A DNA stretch of 64,000 nucleotides from positions 1,674,001 through 1,738,000 of the forward strand of contig CM034127.1 in NCBI GenBank assembly GCA_019914995.1. The letters are read 5' to 3'. Position numbers and translations under genes: made by a program. Below, in pieces: positions 34,974 to 48,000 of this stretch. The first letter of the stretch is position 1. Each line of letters begins with the position of its first letter. A model generated the notes under the pieces. That model worked only from the letters and a program-made list of their open reading frames with translations, was not told the origin of the DNA and searched no databases. Source of the stretch: Acanthochlamys bracteata. Lineage: Eukaryota > Streptophyta > Magnoliopsida > Pandanales > Velloziaceae.

Positions 34974-36365
34974 TGGCCTATCAGCATCTCAGAACTTTCT
35001 AAATCAACGTACACAATTTTTGGATTTTGTTTTAAAACTCTGAGCTCATATCCCCGGCCACCAATATTGCTTGATGATGCCGTTTTGTATGGGGATTTGT
35101 TAATTAAGTCATCAAATGTGGTATCGTCATTATGGTTTTTAGTATATTTGTATATTCCGTGCCATTTTTGTTTCCTTCTTATCTTCTCTCCACTTTTCAA
35201 TACTTTTATGTTCGTGTTCTGGACAGTGGAAGCGCACCATCTGAGAGAATCTCAACTTTGAGCGGCTACTGCTTTTTGCTAGCAACAATAAGGTTACGTT
35301 TAGCGTTACTTTTTATAAAAAAAACACTTGCTATAAAAATACTTTATATTTTAAAGTAAATTTTTATTAATATTATAAAAAATATAAAAGAATTTTATGT
35401 TTTAAATTTTATTTTTTTAAGATAGAAAGAATAAATTTTATTTATCAAAATAAGATAAAACTATTTTTATTTTTTAAAAAATATTTTTTGTAAGTATTTC
35501 AAACACTCTTGAAAAATTAAAAACTTATTTCTTTATACTGAAAGTAAATTACTAGAAAATAAATTGCTATGAATAATATTATTACAACTAAATTTAATTT
35601 TTTATATTTTTTTAAAGAAATGAATAAATAAGCAAGATTTTGTTTTTATAAGTAAAATAAGTTGAAAATAATTTTTTTAGTAAAAAAATTAAAATATAAA
35701 GATTAATATATAAAGATAAAGCTTTTAGTTTTCTACGAAATTTCTTTTCCGGTGGCTAGCAGGAATCCAGCGTTGAAGTTGTACATTTTTTTTACTCTGT
35801 TCAAGCTCATTGGGAGTTGGTTTACCGCACGCAACTTGCGCACGGAACAACCGTATGCTATAATGATCTGTGCATTATGCATCTTTTGTTTCCTTGCCTA
35901 CACAAGCATATCTCGACGGCTGTGACTATTTCACTGTTGGTCTCACTTAAAAAGTAGAGAGGAAAAAAACAGAAAAAAGGAGAGAAGTGTTCTCCACGAC
36001 TCGAACGATGGACCACACTCTATCACTCGCACCTTATCTCCTTCGTTATCTTCTACGACTAAAATAAACAGCACGAGTTTCTCACGGCCACACAGCAGTC
36101 CGCCCCCCATCATTATCAGTTTGCTTAAACTGAGGACAAGAAACATTATCACACAGATGAATGACCCTTAACTCCCGTTTCTTCCTCTTGCTAATAATGG
36201 CAATCCTGATCTTTGTTGAATATATTCTAGTAAGAAGTTTATATTCATTGTGCTCAAGAATGAATAAACATGGAAAAATTGTTCGTTAGTTACTAGTCGG
36301 TGCAATTTTCTACAGGTTATTTATATTGCAACTTGCCCAATGAAGTAAAACTTAAACCCTGTAAC
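34974..36365. other. Convergent intergenic region, no gene seen
   Basis: Lies between the 3' ends of the RWD-RING gene (plus) and the MYB gene (minus). It holds the two 3' untranslated regions and an AT-rich block at about 35290-35530 that resembles the MITE-like family but with unclear ends. Confidence 0.55.
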
Positions 36366-38184
36366 TTAAATCACTCTAATGATACCAGGTACACCATGAG
36401 AAGACAGTTTCGTGAGAGTATCCGATTGTGGAGGAGCGATGCTGAGGTCCAACTCACTGCCGTCAATAGACGAAGATGCAGTTGCCTGGGTCGGGAAGTG
36501 AGTTTGTGGTGGCGACAGATTCAGTAAATCTGGTGAGCAAACAACTGCGCTGGTGTTGAAACTTGTAGTAGTGTGATCTGAGAAATTGAGAGTTCTGTCC
36601 AGGGTCTCCAAGGCAGGGACCTCCTGGTGCTTGATTGCACCGGAATCACTTCCCTATTCCATGTATGATAAGTTGGTGAGGTTACAAAGGAATAGTTCAG
36701 CATTAATTAAGATTAGCATAGAAGAAGATAAGTGGTTACCTTGAGACTATCTTGGCTGACTTGATTATCAGCTTCTGTAGCTTCACTCATTCTTCTCAAA
36801 GGTGATTTAGCCGTAGTTTGAGCAGAAATCTGATTAGTAATAAACAAGGATTCAGCTTAGAACTCGAAGAATCAGCTTTTTAGCTAATGTATGACATCTA
36901 GTAATACTACAAACTGGAAAAGTGAAAGGAGTAGAAGACAATACCGTTCCATCAATTACTACATCAAAGAGGCTGGACCTTCGCTTCTTTTTGTTGAGAT
37001 TGCTTTGCCTCAGGAAGTATTTCTGAGCGTGACTAGCCACTTGAGTCGGAGTTCTAGTAGTCACAAAATTCCTTGAGATTCCCCTCCAATCTCCTTTCCC
37101 CAGCTTCTGCAGGCCGGCCAAGAATGTTCTGTGTTCTTCCTCTGTCCAAGGAATACCTGTACAATGCAAAGACCTTATGATTCAATAGCCATTTTCACTT
37201 GACGGAATATTATTCAATAGCCATTTTCACTTGTCTGAATATTTCAATCCTATAGGAAATGAAGAGGCTTCTTATTCTTGGTCAAATTGCCAAATGAGAC
37301 CAAAATCTGCACTTCCTATAGGATTGAAATATTCCGACATTCACTTCCTATTACCGTCAATAGCCTTACAACTAGATCCCTTTTCCCTTTAGTTAACATT
37401 CCATATTTTAGGGAAATATCTAAAAGCCAAATTTTCCTTTCAGTATAGATCTAACGCACACAACTCATTACAAAAAGTTTTGAAACAAGGGATTCCAATG
37501 AATAAAATCAACAGTAACCTATACTGCTTGTAGTAAAACAAGTTTGCAGTCAACAAGCAATTCTGATTTCCTAGATCCAGATAGATTGTTAGTAGTCAAA
37601 GAAACAATGCGCAGAATCTCAAGAAAAATCCTCTACTTCCCAGATTTTTACGCAAGATCATCTTACTCTGATCTCAGTATATTTTCACAAAATAATGAAA
37701 TTATAATACAATATAAAATTGGAAGCAAAAAGAAAAATTGAGCTACACACCCAAAGAACTAAAAGATCTTAATCTTTTTCATTATCACATCAAGCATCTC
37801 GGAACACTCTAATAATCAAACGCAATAACAATAAAAGAAACAGACAAGATTAAGAACTTCAAAGAAAAAACACAATTTTAACAAAGACCCCGGAAAAAAC
37901 AGTAATTTTGATATAAGCATAAGGAATGAAGCAATTCCCTGACCTCTCTTCCTCTCATGGCGCCGTCGACGGGAAGACTGGTGGAGCCCACCGTCCGATA
38001 AATACCCGTTATCTCCGGCAGATGAGTGATCAACGGCGGCGGTGTTAATGGCTCCGGCGAGGTTTCCCATACTAGCGCACTTCCTCATGACGTCATCAGC
38101 CATCGAAGCAGGCCCTTCATCATCACCGACGATTCGTACGCCGAACAACTTCAACCCTTTCTTCTTCTCTACTCCTCCCGCCAT
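36366..38184 (-). CDS. One-repeat SHAQKYF MYB transcription factor (MYBS3/KUA1-like)
   Basis: Four exons, 38184-37944, 37156-36945, 36829-36740 and 36653-36366, give 276 aa. The MYB-like domain is at 83-131: [11 protein letters not shown]...GDWRGISRN...[15 protein letters not shown], with the plant-specific SHAQKYF signature at 122-128, which binds TATCC-type boxes in known members. Residues 12-16 read KLFGV, a (R/K)LFGV motif linked to repression in plant factors. A possible EAR-like LDLSI lies at 249-253. Together these suggest a transcriptional repressor acting in sugar, hormone or leaf-growth responses, as in the KUA1/MYBS3 group; this is inference from the family. No CCHC zinc knuckle is seen at the N-terminus, unlike some members. 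The first intron holds a fold-back repeat. Confidence 0.93.
37180..37340. repeat. Direct repeat plus inverted repeat in MYB intron 1
   Basis: A 32-bp unit (ATTCAATAGCCATTTTCACT...) occurs twice in tandem at 37180-37211 and 37212-37243. Overlapping it, 37231-37261 and 37310-37340 form a 31-bp inverted repeat around AATATTTCAATCCTATAGG with about three mismatches and a 48-base loop. It starts 24 bp inside the intron from the exon 2 acceptor side. Confidence 0.85.
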
Positions 38185-38322
38185 GTATCACAATCACCGA
38201 ATACACCAAAACCCAAATCTTTCCTTCTCTATCTTCAGTGATCCCTATATCTTCTCTATATGCTAAATTCTTTAAGAAAGAAAAAGAAAAAAAGAAAACT
38301 TCGGTAGATTGTTTAAAATGAA

Positions 38323-38341
38323 TCTCTCTCTCTCTCTCTCT
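38323..38341 (-). repeat. GA/CT microsatellite upstream of the MYB gene
   Basis: About nine GA units on the coding strand, 139-157 bp before the start codon, probably within the 5' leader or core promoter. Such Y/R patches are common at plant start regions. Confidence 0.8.
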
Positions 38342-38349
38342 TTCTATCT

Positions 38350-41300
38350 GTTGATTGATGATGATAAAGATCGATTCTTTCTTAGTTGGAAATTATAAAT
38401 AGAACAAGAATTTGGAAAATTTTAGAGACATTAAAGAAGAAGATAAATCGATTTCCGTCGTCGTCGGAGATGAAGATGAGAGAGAGATGGTGGAGCGAAT
38501 AAGGAGGAGCGACAACACCACACTACCGGGAAATAGATTAAAACTAAAACATAAACAAAATATAAGGATTCTTCTATTAATTCCAAATTACTCTTACTAT
38601 TTGTGATAAATTACAACACTGCCATTGTATAACGTGGAAGCACTTGTTAAGTTGTTAGGTTGATCTGTGCCTCTACACGACTGCCGATGGTTGCAAAATT
38701 GTGAATAAGAATGGCAAATTCGTAAATGTTTTAAACATTCGGAATAAATTTATCTTAAAATGGGAATTTCCATAAGAGGAGAGATGTCGTGTTAACTGAA
38801 TGATTCACTTTCTTTCTTCTAAAACTTTTATTTTAAATTTATTTCAAATCAAAATAAAAATAAAAATTAAACATAATCTTTTCAGAAACTTTTATTTCGA
38901 AATTTAAATTTTAAAATTAAAATTTTCATTCTTAAAAATATTTTTTTAATAAATAAACGTAAAGATTGAGCTAACTTTTAAATTCTAACTATTAATAACA
39001 AGAAACACGCCGGTATGGTTTTCCGGTAACGTCCCACCACCAGGAATTCAACTGAACCGAGACTCCCCATTATTTCTTACTAAAGTGCCATATACTTGAA
39101 AGTATTTACGAAATACCATCAGCTAAATCTAATCTTTTTGTTCGATGGATCAGATTTTTTTTTTTTTCGTACTGCCCTATTCCGTGTTCCACGGGGATTT
39201 TAGACCAGAGGCATTTTCAGTATTGAATATTTTGTATCGATGATGGTTTAAGAGATTGATTGAGATTTTTTAAAACAAAATATTTCTTAAATTATAAAGG
39301 CATTTTTTTTCTTTTAAAAAATAAAAATGATATATATTATAAATATGGTGTAGCGTAATTAACGTGTCATTGATTTTATGCTGTATTTAATTTTGGGAGC
39401 CTTAAACAAGATTATATTTTACTATAATAAAGAATTAATACTTTCGTGATCGTTACTATGAATTTAGGATTTTTTTATAAATAATTGTGGATGAGAAGAA
39501 TGAGTGTGAATTTTTATAAGTATAATTTCAGTTATTGATAAACAATATGAGATTAATTTTCTATTAATATTTGTTCTTCAATAGAATAAAACTTTTTTGA
39601 AGTTAAATAGGATGGGGTACTTCTCCTAAAAAAGAATAATTATTTTTAAATAAAATAAACTATCTATTTTAAAATAAAAATGACCATATAGATTCTACAT
39701 AAAATAGATAATAAAATTAATTTAATTTATATTATGAACAGATCTGATTTAATTTATTTTGATATTAATTTGTCATAAAATACGACGTATAATTACTTCT
39801 GAATAAAATAAATTATTTATTTTGAAATAAAATATATATTTGTTAGAATAAAATAGACATATAAAAGTTTTAAATAAAATAGATAATAAAATTAATTTAA
39901 TCTTTATTATTAATTAATTTGATCTAATCTATTTTGATATAATGTGACGTATTTCTAATTTTTTAAAAATTAATCGATGATGAGAATATCGAATTTAAGT
40001 CTTTATATATATTATTTTAGAAATTATTCTTAACAATCTCATTCAAGTGAGATTATAAACTTTTGAGATATATTTAAAAACCTTACGAGAAGATGTAAAC
40101 ATCATCATTTACTTTGGGTATCTCACCGATGAGTTATATTTGGATGATTAATCTCAGTCATACAAAAAATTGCAATGAACTGTTGGGGTTTAATTAAAAA
40201 AAAAAAATCCAACATTGGCGTTAATTATTAAAAGTAGCTACATATTTACTTTAAAATGAATTGGATAAACCAATAAATCATGAGTTATATATTTTAAAGT
40301 GAGTAGTTTAGGGAGCTTTTAGCGTTCTATTTAATCCATTTCAAAAATTCTATTTTATTTTATATTTTTAAATGAATTTTATATAATTTTTTAAAAATTT
40401 ATTTAAAAAATATAAAAAATTCAATGTACTGAAATTTTATTATTATTATTTTTAAAATAAAAAATAGAATTCATTTTTAAAATTAAAATTAAAATATTTT
40501 ATATTTTAAAATCATTCTATTTAAAAAATACTTCAAAACGCTATATATGTAGTCTCCTTTTCTACCGCGTTAATGAAGAATTTTCGTTATGACTAAATTA
40601 GTCAACAATGAAACTAATCTTATCAAACAAAAGCTAAAGCAGTCAAAGCTAGGAATCACAAATTTAGACAACTAATCTCAGAGAGTATGGGAGTGATTTT
40701 AAAATAATTTTTTCTAAATAAAGATTATTTTTAATTTTTTTAAAAAATAAGTTTTTATTTCTTTTATTTTAAAAAATAATAATAATAAATAATAATAAGA
40801 TTTTATTATATAGAATTTTTTATATGTTTTAATTTTAAAATTTTTTTATATATTTAAAAAAATATATTAAAAATATAAATTTTAAAATTAAAAATTATTT
40901 TCCAAAAAATAATGCTGTCAATCATTAGTAGAGTTGCTGAGATAGATTTAAAGAATAAAGCATGCATTTGTAAGCGTCTTTCGTACCTAGTCAATTTTTA
41001 TTACCGAGTCAATTAAGAATTTCGCTAAAAGTTTTATCATATCAAACGAAAGCTAAAGCAGTCAAATATTTCCAACAAAATAAACTATACTTTAAACATC
41101 TTTCTTTTTCTTCTTGGTTTTATGAAACTCAGATATTGTGGGATTCTTATGTTTTAGTAAGATAGGGACACTTGTATCATCCATGTATTCAACTTTTTTT
41201 TTTATTTTTTAAGAACTTCGTTTAATTATATAAAATAAATTTTATAAAAATAAATTTATGAAAATAAAGTTGAATAAAAAATAAAATAATAATTACAATA

Positions 41301-42990
41301 CATAATATAAAATAGCAGAATTTAATAATTTAGACAAAAAAATAAAATTTTTTACAATTAAAACATGCCTTAACACTATATGCTTTGGTATCATATATAG
41401 ATATTGAAATCCATTCTTTTATTTAAAGCATATTTTAATTATAATAAATTTTATTTTTTCATATTTTAAATATTATTTTCGTTTTCACAATAAATTTTAT
41501 TTTTTTTAAAATTTACTTCTAAATTATATTTTTATGTTTTAATTATTACTCAATTATTACTTTTATCGAAATCTATTCTCATCAAATTTTATTTTTATAA
41601 AATTTAATTTTATAAAATTTATTTATATAATTAAATTATTTCTTTTTTTATGAACAAAAAATAAGGGCTTCTAGAGATTTTGCGCGCTTGACGCCAACCG
41701 TATGAAATTAGCAGCAGCAGCTTATCTAAGATAAGATATCACGAGAAACATATTCATTTAAAATTAACGGCCCACTGCTACCCATGTGTAACGTACGGAC
41801 CCAAAACTTTTAATTACTACGTGATACTTATCTGTCTTTGTTTGTTAACAACAACAAAACAAAAAAAACAAAAAACTAAATAATTTTGCCGAACGGTGGG
41901 TGATAAAATAAAGCAAAAAATGTTAGAAAGATTAGAAAGAGATTGAAAGAGATAAGGAAAATGTATGATGGGTTGGTTGGCGAGATAAAAGATTTGGTTG
42001 GTGATAAGGCATTGACGAACGTGTATGAGCTGTTTCATTCGTCGCTTTTTTTTTTTTTCAATTATCCGTACGGTCTTTGGTAGAACGAGGGAAAAGAAAT
42101 ATCTCGGATGAAGAAAAAGGAAGATGAAATTAAAATACAGGTGTAATAGTGAAAGGAAATGTTTGACTACATGATTTCGTGAGATACGTTGAGTTTTGCG
42201 TCCCTTATCAGACAGGAAATTAACTTTAAATTTCCATGACATGACGAAAGTAGTTTGATTTTGAATTTAATAGCCAAGTTCTACAAACTACCAAGAGATG
42301 AAGAAGACTCGTGTATGATTTACAGACCCAATTGGTAAATAATTGTACAAATTATTTAATAAATATGAGATGCGTACTGTATAGTATCACTATTGAAAAG
42401 ATGTATTTCAATTATATAAAATTTATTTTCTATAATAAATTTTAAATGTTGAATTGTTTTTTTATAAAATTTATTTTATCAATTAAAACACAACGTTTGT
42501 GTAGAAAGATTCAAGGAGATTGGAAGTTGGAATGTGAAAGAGTAACACCCTTCATTCCAATAATTTTTTCCAATTGATTTAGAAACCAATTGAACAGGTC
42601 TTTTCTTTGGAGGAGTTATAAAGATTATCTTCGTACAGCTTTGATTATCATGATGCATGGTAGAAAGATTATCTTTCCCCCAAGTGGGTGACAAAGTAGT
42701 CACTAACTAAAGCAACTTCTTGTTATTTGCTTTTTCGTATTAAAAAAATTATAACAACATGAACAACAACAACCACAACAAATTTATTAGAATTAGAATA
42801 CCCTAGATGAGATGCTTGAGATGATAGTACATAATAAAAAAGCAAAAGACGTGTGGTACGATTTCTTGAAACCATTTTTAGTTTAACATTTTTTTGACAA
42901 TAAATTGCATTGTAACTTCAATTTAGTTATGAGTATTTTAGTTACTTTTCATTTCTAAAAGACATCAGAGTGGCTCCAGTCGTACAAGAT
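38350..42990. other. AT-rich intergenic region, no gene seen
   Basis: About 4.6 kb with the MYB promoter at its left end and otherwise AT-rich spacer. It includes MITE-like blocks at 40318-40545 and about 40690-40915. A 141-codon minus-strand frame at 41817-42242 has low-complexity content and no family resemblance. Confidence 0.55.
40318..40545. mobile_element. AT-rich MITE-like element
   Basis: Left end TTTTAGCGTTCTATTTAATCC; right end, reverse-complemented, ATATAGCGTTTTGAAGTATTT. The ends share AGCGTT with the rest of the family. Confidence 0.5.
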
Positions 42991-42995
42991 CATAC

Positions 42996-43021
42996 TTTTT
43001 TTTTTTTTTTTTTTTTTTTTT
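42996..43021 (-). repeat. Poly(A) tract on the minus strand (26 bp)
   Basis: An uninterrupted run of 26 T on the plus strand. It lies just downstream, on the minus strand, of the transcript candidate at 43-50.6 kb. It could be a retroposon tail or a simple A-tract. Confidence 0.9.
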
Positions 43022-43458
43022 GAGGATCACCTCATAGTAATTAAGGATGAGCCTGAAATCATGCAGATATGTCGTCAACACAAAATACTATACTAATCCT
43101 CGAGAGATGTACGAGACCAAACGAGTTCCAAAAGCGTCGGCATCTACATGTAGAACTAATACGGTGAATTCATGTTGCCCAGTTAAAACAAAAATGACAA
43201 CTTCCATTATATTACAATAACTATCTTGTAAATATTTTGAGAAGAGGAGTTTTCTGAGCTTCAAGTCCGGCCAAACACGAAGCGAACACCTCAATAAGAC
43301 AATCTGCAGTATTACCACTAACAAAAACTACAAATGTAACATCAGTGAAGATGTCATACACAGTCCAGTTCTCGGGACAAAAGAATCATACAATGCACAA
43401 ATAATATAACTCACTTCTGTTGCATAACGCTCTCCTTGTTGTATCTTTAGATCTGTCC

Positions 43459-44252
43459 CTAATCTTGCTTTGGCTTATATTTGCTCCACTCAATATGTAA
43501 CAGCTGCAAATCTGTTAAACTCACTGGTGGTGACTGTTCAAGAAAAAGGCATACATGCACCCGAAACCACAATGTAATATGCAAAGTTCATATGAACTTG
43601 CAGATTGCAAACCAAAAAAGAAACAAGTAAATCTTCTCCAACACAATAAATAAATCAAGGCCATTCCAGAATGTCTTATGATTTATTGCATCTTGTCAAG
43701 AGAAGCCAACAATTACCTTCAGTTGCTGGAGGGAAGATATCTTACCATATTTTGACCTACATATTGAGCCAAGCTAAGAAGTAAGAACGGAGCCACAATA
43801 ACATAATCTCCTCTGACTTTGCTTAAACCCACTATCTCAATGAGAGCCACCTGAGCTTTAGCCACTTGAGCAGCAACACCCTGCCAAAACATCTTTATCT
43901 TCATGGCAAACAAGAGAAATGGATGATAACCCTACCCAAACAACAGATATAACCAGGAATGTCATGTCGCTAGCATGCATGTCAAACCGCCTCACAGAAA
44001 ATACTACACCGTGGAGCAGAAGAAGGTACTCACAGCAGTCGATATACAAATAGATTTTGTAACAAGTCATACAAAAAATATCTCTCAGTTGATTAATCTG
44101 CAGGAAATAAAAAGCTACAACATAAGTTGCTTAACAGAGGGGATCATGTTTTACTGAAGCATACAGGCATCAGGTATTACCTCATGCTGCATATCCGGAA
44201 TCTTCTTGCTCAGCAAAAAATAAAGATAAGTACGCTCAGCTCTCACGCTCAT
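43459..44252 (-). CDS. Candidate small protein of 83 aa, unknown
   Basis: I do not recognise this. Three segments join in phase with good splice sites: 44252-44181 (ATG to donor GTAATA), 43880-43746 (acceptor TTTGGCAG, donor GTAAGA) and 43503-43459 (acceptor ATTTGCAG, ending in TAG). The product would be about 83 aa with a hydrophobic run DYVIVAPFLLLSLAQYVG near residues 53-70, suggesting one membrane segment, and a basic end (WSKYKPKQD). A further 3' exon could start near 43304 after CTGCAG. An upstream exon candidate follows CTTGCAG near 44840, with a second open frame starting MSRPPKVRAF, but its phase does not join. The locus may instead be non-coding. Confidence 0.3.
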
Positions 44253-45079
44253 CTCTCAAAGGTACAAACATGTCCTGGGCAGCCAAGGTACACTCATCAC
44301 CACATCAACAGAAACCAAAACTACAGAACATTGTATGTTACCAATCACTCAAAGGCCATAGTTATACTATTTAAAGCTCACCAAATATCCAACATCCAAA
44401 ATTTCGGTAAGCCTTTCGAATTAACTTGTTGAACCATCCATATACTGAAATGGTCTCCAAAGAGAATAAGCAGCTAACCAACATCTCCAAACCAATAAAC
44501 CCACAATTGGACACAAAAGCAATAAGCTCTGAACAGACAAATCTTTGCCTACTCAATTTCACACATTCCGAATCAAACTTACTCCAATTGATTGCTATCA
44601 GCAAACAGAAGTGACATTCCCAATAAAAAAAACCTCCACGTGCAATTAGGATTAATGAAAAGCACTCCAAAAGAGGCAACTTTAATGAAAACAAAGAAAG
44701 CCGAAGCAAACCCAAGGCAAAACAGAAAGCTGAAGTTACAGTGAACAGAATGATCTATTCCAGTAGTGTCCTCAATAGTGCCTTGTCCTTTAAATGCTCT
44801 GACCTTCGGAGGTCTCGACATCCAATGAGCAATTACAGAACTGCAAGACAAGGTCATGTAAACCAATCTATTATACTACATATCTCCAAAATAAACACAA
44901 AGCTACTAAGCAACTTGCGCAAAAATTAAACTCAAAACTACAGGAATCTGCATAAATAAGCCAGACAGGAAAACCATTATAGAAAACTGACAAAGATTAT
45001 AGAAGACTGATGAGAATCCCCCAGGACAACAACACATTACCCAAGTGACATTACCCATAATAGGTATTATATGTTGACA

Positions 45080-48000
45080 AAATTAACTGAAGGCAGCATT
45101 CCAACACCCTAAATTAAAAAAAAAAAAGAAAAAGAAAAAAGGATAAGGCAGAGAGGATAACCGGTGTTTCATAACTGGGATTACACTCCAACCTAACTGC
45201 CAACTCTCAAGCTCCAAAAAAGATTTAACCTGAGTTATGTTGGTTAACAATAAGATTAATATTAGAAGGGGAAGAGGAACCGATTCCGCCACTTCAGAAG
45301 GGATCGCTGTGGAACTGCACAGGGACAACAAGACCAAGTGAGCAACAGGATTTTAGACAAGATCTTAGCAAGATTAACTGAAGGCAGCACCCAACTATCT
45401 AAGTTCAAGAGAAACAAAAGAACAAGAGATACACCATTAAATACCAGAGCCCCATGATCAAGAAGCTCAACTAAAGGGGAGTCCACTGCTGAATAGTCGA
45501 GATTTATACTCCTACCTCACTTTCAGCCCTAAACCCCAAACAAGATTTTACCTGCACTATGGTTACAATTAAAAATAAACATTCAGCTGCTTGGGCTGGT
45601 CCAAAATGACCAAGATGTGGTGGGACAGCTAGGTTAACTGACGGCAGTAAACAGCCTGGCGAAGTTCAACAAAAACAAAGGGAATGTTAAGACGATATTA
45701 CCCAGATGGTCAACAGATCAGAGGGGATAATGAGACCACACTCCAACCTGATCTTCTCTTCTAAAGCCCCAAACAAAACTTAACCTACATTATGGCTACT
45801 AGAGATAAAACTGGATTAACGTTAGACAGGGCAATCATCACTGATTCAGCTGCTTCAAAAGTGCCACCAACAAAAATCCAAAGAATCATTCACTTCAACG
45901 AAATCTTCAGCACTAAATCCATCAAGGCTTAACCTGCACCACGGTTAGGAAAAGAAAAGAAAAAAAAACTTCCAGCTACTTAAACTGCTCTGACAGCAAC
46001 CGCTGAACCAGATCCGATGGGACAATATGATTAACTGATTGTAGTATTTTAACAGCCTGGTCAAGTTCACAACAACAAGAGGAAAGGTAAGTCAATATTA
46101 TCCAGGGACAATATGATTAACTGCTTGCAGTTTTTTAACAGCCTGGCCAAATTCACAACAACAAGAGGAAAGGTAAGTCAATATTATCCAGACACTCAAC
46201 AGCTAACCTCCAGCAGGACATAACGTGACCACTCTCTAACTTGATCTTCGATACTGAAGCCCCCAACAATATTAACCTCCATTATGGCTTTTAGAGATAA
46301 AACTAAATTAACGTTGACGTGGAAAGAGACAGCCGATTCAGCAGACCCTAACAAGATTAAAAGAACCTACATTATGGCTATTAGAGGTAAAGCTAATTAA
46401 CGATGAAGTGGGAAAAGACAGCCAATTCAGCAGCCCCCAACAAGATTAACCCACATTATGGCCAGTAGAGGTAATACTAAATTAACGTTGAAGTGGGTAA
46501 AGACAGCAGATTCAGCTGCTTCAGAAAACCACCATCAAATCCAAGGAAACGTCACCTTCAACCGCTCCTCATCTCCAAATCTGCTCACAAGACTTAAACC
46601 TGCATTAAAAGTCAGACCATGTTATGAAGGTGGATGACAAAACCCTCAGCTTCCTCAAAGTGCTAGCAACATCAACCTAGTCTTCAACTCTAATACCCCA
46701 ACAAAATGTAACCTACATTACAGCTTACAAGAGCTAAAACTAACTTAATGCTAGTACTTCAACCGATCAACTACTTCAAAATTGCCAGCGACTAACAGAC
46801 ACGCCACTAATGACACAGAAGTAGAGAACCAAACATCTTTTATGGAGTAGGCATTATCGTGAAAAATTGTTCATTGATAATTAACCATACCTCGCACATC
46901 CAGAAGTCCCATACCAGCTTTAGAGTATCGAACCGAAAGGATGGCAGAACTGATTCAGCTGCTTCACAAATACTGACAAAAAGATCCAATGAAAGCCAGC
47001 TCGTTTCCTCACCCTACAGCACCTCCTGGAAGAACCTCTCAAGGAACTCTAGAATTCATGCAATTAATGACACTGAAAGAAATCCAACATCTTCTACGAT
47101 GTAAACAGAAATTAAGATGAAACCTATTGAATAAACATCCAACCATTGGCATACTTTAAGATTCACAAACTACATATGTACCAGACAAAGGGGAACACAA
47201 CCGAGCTGCTTAAAAAATGCTCGCAACAGATCTGAGAAAAGTTTGCCTCATTACCCTGTTCTTAAGCACCTTCACAAAGCACGCTCATGCATGACTCTAG
47301 CATTCATCATACCAAACGATACTCCTGACATTGACAACATTGACAAAGACATCCAAGGTCTGTCGTTGGATAGACAGGGTCACCATATAAAAACATCCAA
47401 CAATCAACCCTTCGATATTTTTCCAAGCTTACAAACTACATTGGATGCTAGATCAAATGTAACATTACCACAGCCACATGAAAGGCAAGCCAGCTTCTAA
47501 TTAAGGTGAACGTCAGAAGCTTCAGCTGCTCCAAGGGTGATCGCTAATCAAATGTGGTAGAAGAGGTTAACGGATGATAATATTTTAACAGCCTGGCCAA
47601 GTTCAACAAAAACAGGAGAAGGGTAAGAAAAGACTACCCAGACGCTCAACGATGACCTCCAGCTGGCATAAGTGACCACTCCAATTATCTACAGCCCCGA
47701 ACAATATTAACCTACATTATACCAATCAAAGGGGAACATAAAATAATGTTAAAATTGAAAGACATAACCGATTCAGCCACTTACGAAGGTGCAACCAACA
47801 ACAAATCCAAGGAAATTTCCAACGCAACCTACTCTTTAGCTCTAAATCCACGGATGAGACTTTAACCTACAGTACAGTTAGCTAATATCAGATCAATGCG
47901 AAGAAGGGGAAAGAAAGACGGAACTGACTCACCTTCCTCAAAGTGCTAGTGAAAAATCCAAGAGAACATCAACTTCAGCCAAGCCTTCAACTTTAAATCC

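Noticed and set aside
41817..42242. 141-codon minus-strand frame
   Set aside because: Low-complexity Phe/Leu/Ile content typical of AT-rich spacer, with no family resemblance.
44371..44715. 114-codon minus-strand frame
   Set aside because: Cys/Phe/Leu-rich, out of phase with the splice-consistent exons around it; probably intron sequence.
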